Of a DNA stretch of 33,073 nt, positions 29,479-33,073 are shown in pieces. Within the stretch, counting starts at the first letter, position 1, and each line of letters begins with the position of its first letter. The notes under the pieces are model-generated. The model was not told where the DNA came from, did not search any database, and saw nothing but the letters and a program-made list of their open reading frames with translations. The DNA comes from Chloroflexota bacterium (GTDB taxonomy: Bacteria; Chloroflexota; Dehalococcoidia; Lucifugimonadales; Australimonadaceae). Location of the stretch: NCBI GenBank assembly GCA_027618515.1, contig JAQCEV010000024.1, forward strand, positions 1 through 33,073, given 5' to 3'. The translations under genes were made by a program, and so were the position numbers.

Positions 29479-30789
29479 TTAACTTGATACTGGCAAGGCC
29501 CGGCGCTTCGGAGGAAATGCGAACAGCGCTGCCACCATGCTCAGCGCAGGGAAGACCATGAAGATCACCAGAACCGACGTGTACGAGCCCGTGAGATCGA
29601 ACGTCAGCGCGAAGGGCAGGGGCCCCAGAGCTGCGCCCGCCACCATCGCCATCGTCGCCGCACCGCGGATGCTCCCCAGGTGCTTGCGTCCGTAGTAGTT
29701 CGGCCAGATCACGGCGGCCACCGTGATCACTGAACCGCTGGAGAAGCCGATCACACCACCGTAGATCAACGCCTGCCAGGTCTCGGTCATCACCATCGCC
29801 AGCAGCATGCCGATCCCCAAGATCGCCTGGCCTGCCAAGAGCAGTAGTCGGTTGGGGAAACGGTCGGACATGAATCCGCCCGCCATCGCGCCTGCTAGCG
29901 ATACTGGCCCCATCACGCTCAGCACCGCAGCCGATACCCCCGCGCTCAACCCTCGACTGTCCAGCACGGCGACCTGGTGGAAGATCAGCGCTGTGCTCAC
30001 TAGCGACTGCGACCCCGCCGCCACGAACACGAGCCAGAACGTCCGCGTGCGGAGCGCCTCGCGGAGCGTCCAATCGCCAGCGCCTTGCACCAGTTGCGAA
30101 CGTGGGGCATCGTCGGCGATCGGGTGTGATGCCGTTGCGCCGTCAGGCAAGAGCCCCACTGACTCCGGCGTACGCCGGATGAACAGAACCGCGACGGGGA
30201 TCAGCACTGCCCATACGATGATCCCCAGCACCACCCACGTCTGTCGCCAACCGATCTGCGTGTTTAGCGTATGGATGAGCGGCGGGAAAATAGCCTGGCT
30301 CGCGACCATACCCAGGCCTGCCAACGCTGTCGCGCGGCCACGCTTGCGAACGAACCACAGCGCAACGAGCGAGGATGGCACGAGCCCCAACGAGCCTTGA
30401 CCGAACATGCGCAATGCGGTGAAACCCGCGTACACGCCGAGTTGATTGCTCACCTCGCTCATCCACAGCGCCGCTAGGCCAAGCATCAGGCCAACGCCCG
30501 CGAGCACGACGCGCGCGCCGAATCGGTCGAGCAGCCAACCTATCGCAAGCATGGAGCTTGCGGCGGTCAGCGAGCCTGCCGTGTACAGGCCGGAGATCGT
30601 CGTGCGTGACCAGCCAAACTCGTCGATCAGTGGATCGACGAACAGGCTCACGGTGAACGTCTGGCCTGCGCCTGACACGAATATGGCGAGAGCTGCGGAC
30701 GGCAGGATGATGCAGCCGTAGAAGAACGGCAGCCGCGCGGGCCACGGTCGCGGCCCCGCTGGTTGGGCCGATTCAGGCGTTGTGTTCAA
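29479..30789 (-). CDS. MFS transporter, OFA/monocarboxylate-type
   Basis: A 436-aa carrier with 12 predicted spans. It shares architecture with the MFS protein at 15143: FYGCIILPSAALAIF in TM1, FGWSRTTISGLYTAGSL, WLLDRFGARVVL, and late IWPNYYGRKHLGSIRGAA. This is the oxalate/formate-antiporter-like group, usually moving mono- or dicarboxylates. The initiation codon is TTG at 30787-30789, with a GGGAAG site upstream; no in-frame ATG precedes TM1. It is divergent from the cupin-Rieske-RidA cluster and may import its substrate. Confidence 0.9.
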   Translation of the reverse strand: MNTTPESAQPAGPRPWPARLPFFYGCIILPSAALAIFVSGAGQTFTVSLFVDPLIDEFGWSRTTISGLYTAGSLTAASSMLAIGWLLDRFGARVVLAGVGLMLGLAALWMSEVSNQLGVYAGFTALRMFGQGSLGLVPSSLVALWFVRKRGRATALAGLGMVASQAIFPPLIHTLNTQIGWRQTWVVLGIIVWAVLIPVAVLFIRRTPESVGLLPDGATASHPIADDAPRSQLVQGAGDWTLREALRTRTFWLVFVAAGSQSLVSTALIFHQVAVLDSRGLSAGVSAAVLSVMGPVSLAGAMAGGFMSDRFPNRLLLLAGQAILGIGMLLAMVMTETWQALIYGGVIGFSSGSVITVAAVIWPNYYGRKHLGSIRGAATMAMVAGAALGPLPFALTFDLTGSYTSVLVIFMVFPALSMVAALFAFPPKRRALPVSS

Positions 30790-30939
30790 TGGTCGCTTCC
30801 CGGCGGTCAGTAGAGTAGGTCAGCCAGGACGCGCGACGAAGAAGCTGCGTAACGAGTCGGTGGACTTTGAAAGTTTACTAGCTGTGCTATCGTCATTCGG
30901 CAAACCACACGGCCAGAAGCAGGGCCGCAAGGAGAACCC

Positions 30940-31302
30940 ATGGGCACATCCCGCATGTACGCCGACGCCAACGGCGACACCACCTGGCAGCCGATCGACC
31001 TCGCCGAGCAGACAGAATGGCTCGCAGGCGTCCCCGCCAAGGACATCAAGTTCGGCATCCGTCCTCCCAACGTCACCCAGGAATGGCACTCTGCACCCGC
31101 ACGACAGTTCGTGATCGTGCTGTCCGGCCAACTCCAGATCACCTACGTCGACGGCAGCGTTCGTGTCTTCGGCGCTGGCGAGGCACGCCTCATGGACAAC
31201 ATCACCGGCAAGGGACACCAAACCATGGCGCTCGGCGACGAGCCATGTATCACGGCCACAGTCGTGCTCCAGGACCAAGAGCCGCGCATAGGCAAGATCT
31301 AG
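30940..31302 (+). CDS. Single-domain cupin protein
   Basis: A 120-aa small beta-barrel. Cupin motif 1 is degenerate: EWHSAPARQFVIVLSGQLQITYVDG keeps the one His and the barrel Gly. Motif 2 is GEARLMDNITGKGHQTMA with the expected final His. Metal binding is possible but weaker than in the bicupin. AAGGAG precedes the ATG by 6 bases. It is 29 bases upstream of a Rieske oxygenase and likely cotranscribed. It could be a small dioxygenase/isomerase or a substrate-binding accessory. Confidence 0.85.
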   Translation: MGTSRMYADANGDTTWQPIDLAEQTEWLAGVPAKDIKFGIRPPNVTQEWHSAPARQFVIVLSGQLQITYVDGSVRVFGAGEARLMDNITGKGHQTMALGDEPCITATVVLQDQEPRIGKI

Positions 31303-31331
31303 CAAGCTGACAGCCGAGTTACGAGGCACGA

Positions 31332-32588
31332 ATGCTTTCTTCGGACATCAATGAACTGCTGACCAGGGTGGGCCCCGGCACACCCATGGGCAACATGATG
31401 CGTCGCTACTGGATCCCTGCGCTCCTTTCGTGGGAGCTTGAGACCGACGGCGACCCGGTGCGTACGCGGCTGCTCGGCGAGGACCTCATCGCGTTCCGCG
31501 ACACCAGCGGACGCGTCGGGGTGCTCGACGAGTACTGCCCGCACCGCCTGACCTCGCTGTGGCTCGGTCGCAACGAGCACGACGGCATCCGCTGCGTTTA
31601 CCACGGCTGGAAATTCGACGTGACTGGCCAGTGCGTCGACCAGATGAACGAGCCGAATTCGTTCTCCGAAAAGGTCAAGACGACCTCCTATCCCGCCGTC
31701 GATCGCGGCGGCGTGATCTGGGTCTACATGGGGCCGCCAGAGAGCCAGCCTATCGACCCTGATTTCGAGTGGACGCAGGTGCCGGAGTCATACCGGTCAG
31801 TCACGAAAGTGATCGAGGACTGCAACTGGCTCCAGGCCCTAGAGGGCGGTATCGATACCTCCCATGCGCCCGTCATGCACCGTGCCTTGCGGGAGAACCC
31901 CGCTCACCCGGGCATCCCCGTTGGTGGCCCGTTCGTGAAAGGCGACGCCCCCGATCTGCACGTGGAGGTCACCGACTACGGCTACCGGTACTTCGGCGTG
32001 CGCAAGCTCGGCGACGACGAGCAGTACGTGCGTGGGTACCACTACGTGATTCCTTGGACGCAGATACGCCCCGGCGGGCCCGGTCGGGATTCCCAGACCA
32101 ACGGTCACTACTGGGTGCCCATAGACGACGGCCATTGCATCGTCTGGAACTTCTACTACGACTACGACCACCCGCTCAGCGAGAACGCGCCTGACGCGCA
32201 GGACACGGGCAACACGTTCGGCGTCGACGTCGACATCAAGACATTCAGGTCGTTCCGCAATCGGTCCAACGACTGGCTGATCGACCGCCAGGTGCAGCGC
32301 ACCGACACGTTCACCGGGATACTTGGCGTGAACACCCAAGACCGGGCAGCCCAGGAGCTCATGGGGCCCATCGTCGACCGCTCACGAGAGCACCTGGGGC
32401 CTGCGGACAAGGCGATCATCACGGCGCGACAGTTGCTCCAGAAAGGCGTCAACGCCGTCATGGACGGCGGCCACGCGCCTGGCACCCAGCGTAGCCTGGG
32501 CAACCTCCGTTCCGCCGACGCGGTTCTGCCGTTGACGACAGACTGGCACGACGAGCTTGTTTCGCGCATGGACCCGGACGCCAACTAG
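31332..32588 (+). CDS. Rieske non-heme iron oxygenase, alpha subunit (third full copy)
   Basis: A 418-aa oxygenase. The [2Fe-2S] ligands are Cys69/His71 (CPHR) and Cys88/His91 (CVYHGW). The mononuclear iron site is EGGIDTSHAPVMHR, with Asp175, His178 and His183. This is the phthalate-4,5-dioxygenase-type spacing, and it differs from the ENSLDPVHxEWLH of the two copies at 3486 and 4830. The N-terminus (VGPGTPMGNMMRRYW) is shared by all. A purine-rich GAGTTACGAGG stretch precedes the ATG. It sits in a cupin-Rieske-RidA operon with a divergent MFS carrier. No reductase is adjacent. Confidence 0.93.
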   Translation: MLSSDINELLTRVGPGTPMGNMMRRYWIPALLSWELETDGDPVRTRLLGEDLIAFRDTSGRVGVLDEYCPHRLTSLWLGRNEHDGIRCVYHGWKFDVTGQCVDQMNEPNSFSEKVKTTSYPAVDRGGVIWVYMGPPESQPIDPDFEWTQVPESYRSVTKVIEDCNWLQALEGGIDTSHAPVMHRALRENPAHPGIPVGGPFVKGDAPDLHVEVTDYGYRYFGVRKLGDDEQYVRGYHYVIPWTQIRPGGPGRDSQTNGHYWVPIDDGHCIVWNFYYDYDHPLSENAPDAQDTGNTFGVDVDIKTFRSFRNRSNDWLIDRQVQRTDTFTGILGVNTQDRAAQELMGPIVDRSREHLGPADKAIITARQLLQKGVNAVMDGGHAPGTQRSLGNLRSADAVLPLTTDWHDELVSRMDPDAN

Positions 32589-32632
32589 ACCGCTTACCGA
32601 CCTAGATAGCTTACTTTCAAGGAGCTCTTACG

Positions 32633-33043
32633 ATGCCAAAGAAGACGTTCAACCCAGAAGGCTTACCGGTTCCGCGAGGCAGCTACTTCCACGTTGCCGT
32701 GGCTGATCCAGGTCGAGTCGTGACCATCGCAGGGCAGACCTCCAGCGACGCCGAGGGCAACATCGTTGGCGCGGGTGACGTTGGCGCGCAGACCCGCGAA
32801 GTGCTCCGCAAGATACGCGTGGCCATCGAATCCGTGGGGGGCACCATCGACGACATCGTGACCGTCACTGTCTACATCACCGACGCCCGCTTCTACGCTG
32901 ACGTCAACGACACGCGGCGTGAAGTCTTCGGCCCCAACTACCCACCGTCCACGCTCGTCCAAGTTTCATCGCTCGCCCGGCCTGGTCTCCTCGTCGAGAT
33001 CAACGCCACGGCGGTCGTGCCCGAAGCCAACCTGACGATCTAG
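32633..33043 (+). CDS. RidA family (YjgF/YER057c/UK114) protein
   Basis: A 136-aa member of the RidA superfamily, trimeric proteins that hydrolyse reactive enamine/imine intermediates. Marks are VTIAGQTSSDAEGNIVGAGDVGAQ, VYITDARFYADVN and the closing LARPGLLVEINATAVV, where the Arg that binds the substrate carboxylate is present. AAGGAG lies 9 bases before the ATG. It is 44 bases after the Rieske gene. In catabolic operons such proteins often act as ring-opening or aminoacrylate deaminases, which would suit a nitrogen-containing substrate, but this is inference. Confidence 0.92.
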   Translation: MPKKTFNPEGLPVPRGSYFHVAVADPGRVVTIAGQTSSDAEGNIVGAGDVGAQTREVLRKIRVAIESVGGTIDDIVTVTVYITDARFYADVNDTRREVFGPNYPPSTLVQVSSLARPGLLVEINATAVVPEANLTI

Positions 33044-33073
33044 CCCCGGCAACAGACGTGATGGTCCCACCCG

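Overview
The window is a high-GC bacterial chromosome segment with dense genes on both strands. The mix of families suggests a free-living Chloroflexota, possibly of the SAR202/Dehalococcoidia type: several paralogous Rieske oxygenases without a local reductase, OFA-type MFS carriers, amidohydrolase-2, TIGR03086, CoxG-like and cupin proteins. That placement is inferred from gene content only; no rRNA or ribosomal protein gene is present to confirm it.

Layout. 51-6131 (+) is a catabolic run: SDR dehydrogenase, M20 amidohydrolase and two tandem paralogous Rieske oxygenases, separated by long intergenic repeats. 6224-13715 is housekeeping plus conserved unknowns: aroA-gmk with overlapping codons, a TIGR03086 protein, DUF952, an M50 protease, an S4-type pseudouridine synthase, an orphan prepilin and a CoxG-like protein. 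13881-20955 holds an amidohydrolase-2, two convergent MFS transporters, several tiny membrane proteins, a CDGSH/Fer4_19 iron-sulfur protein, a CinA-type amidase and VOC proteins. 21489-24825 is a recombination zone bounded by two tRNA-Thr genes. It has tRNA 3'-end duplications, a decayed tyrosine recombinase, a RapZ-C-like fragment, a truncated lipoprotein and a DUF805/zinc-ribbon gene. 25041-33043 returns to catabolism: 2-hydroxyacid dehydrogenase, a broken TPP enzyme, a bicupin, an MFS carrier and a cupin-Rieske-RidA cluster.

Two repeat families stand out. One is a unit of about 93-103 bp present ten times in four clusters, with + orientation on the left (1.5 and 3.1 kb) and - orientation on the right (19.1 and 27.8 kb). 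The other is an array of 10-bp motifs, exactly one helical turn each, ending in ACATCAAGAC, present three times. The order array then long repeats is conserved in two inverted copies.

Between 21.7 and 26.6 kb, five genes are interrupted by seven frameshifts, all equivalent to the loss of one base. At 27.65 kb the TPP enzyme is cut off and joined head-to-head to the first 20 codons of a fourth Rieske oxygenase. These point to either a recently rearranged, decaying region or a local sequencing/assembly problem; reads would tell them apart.

The catabolic genes together suggest uptake of organic acids or aromatics (MFS), oxygenation by Rieske and cupin enzymes, hydrolysis by M20/amidohydrolase-2 enzymes, redox steps by SDR and D-2-hydroxyacid dehydrogenase, and clean-up of reactive enamines by RidA. 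Substrates cannot be read from the sequence.
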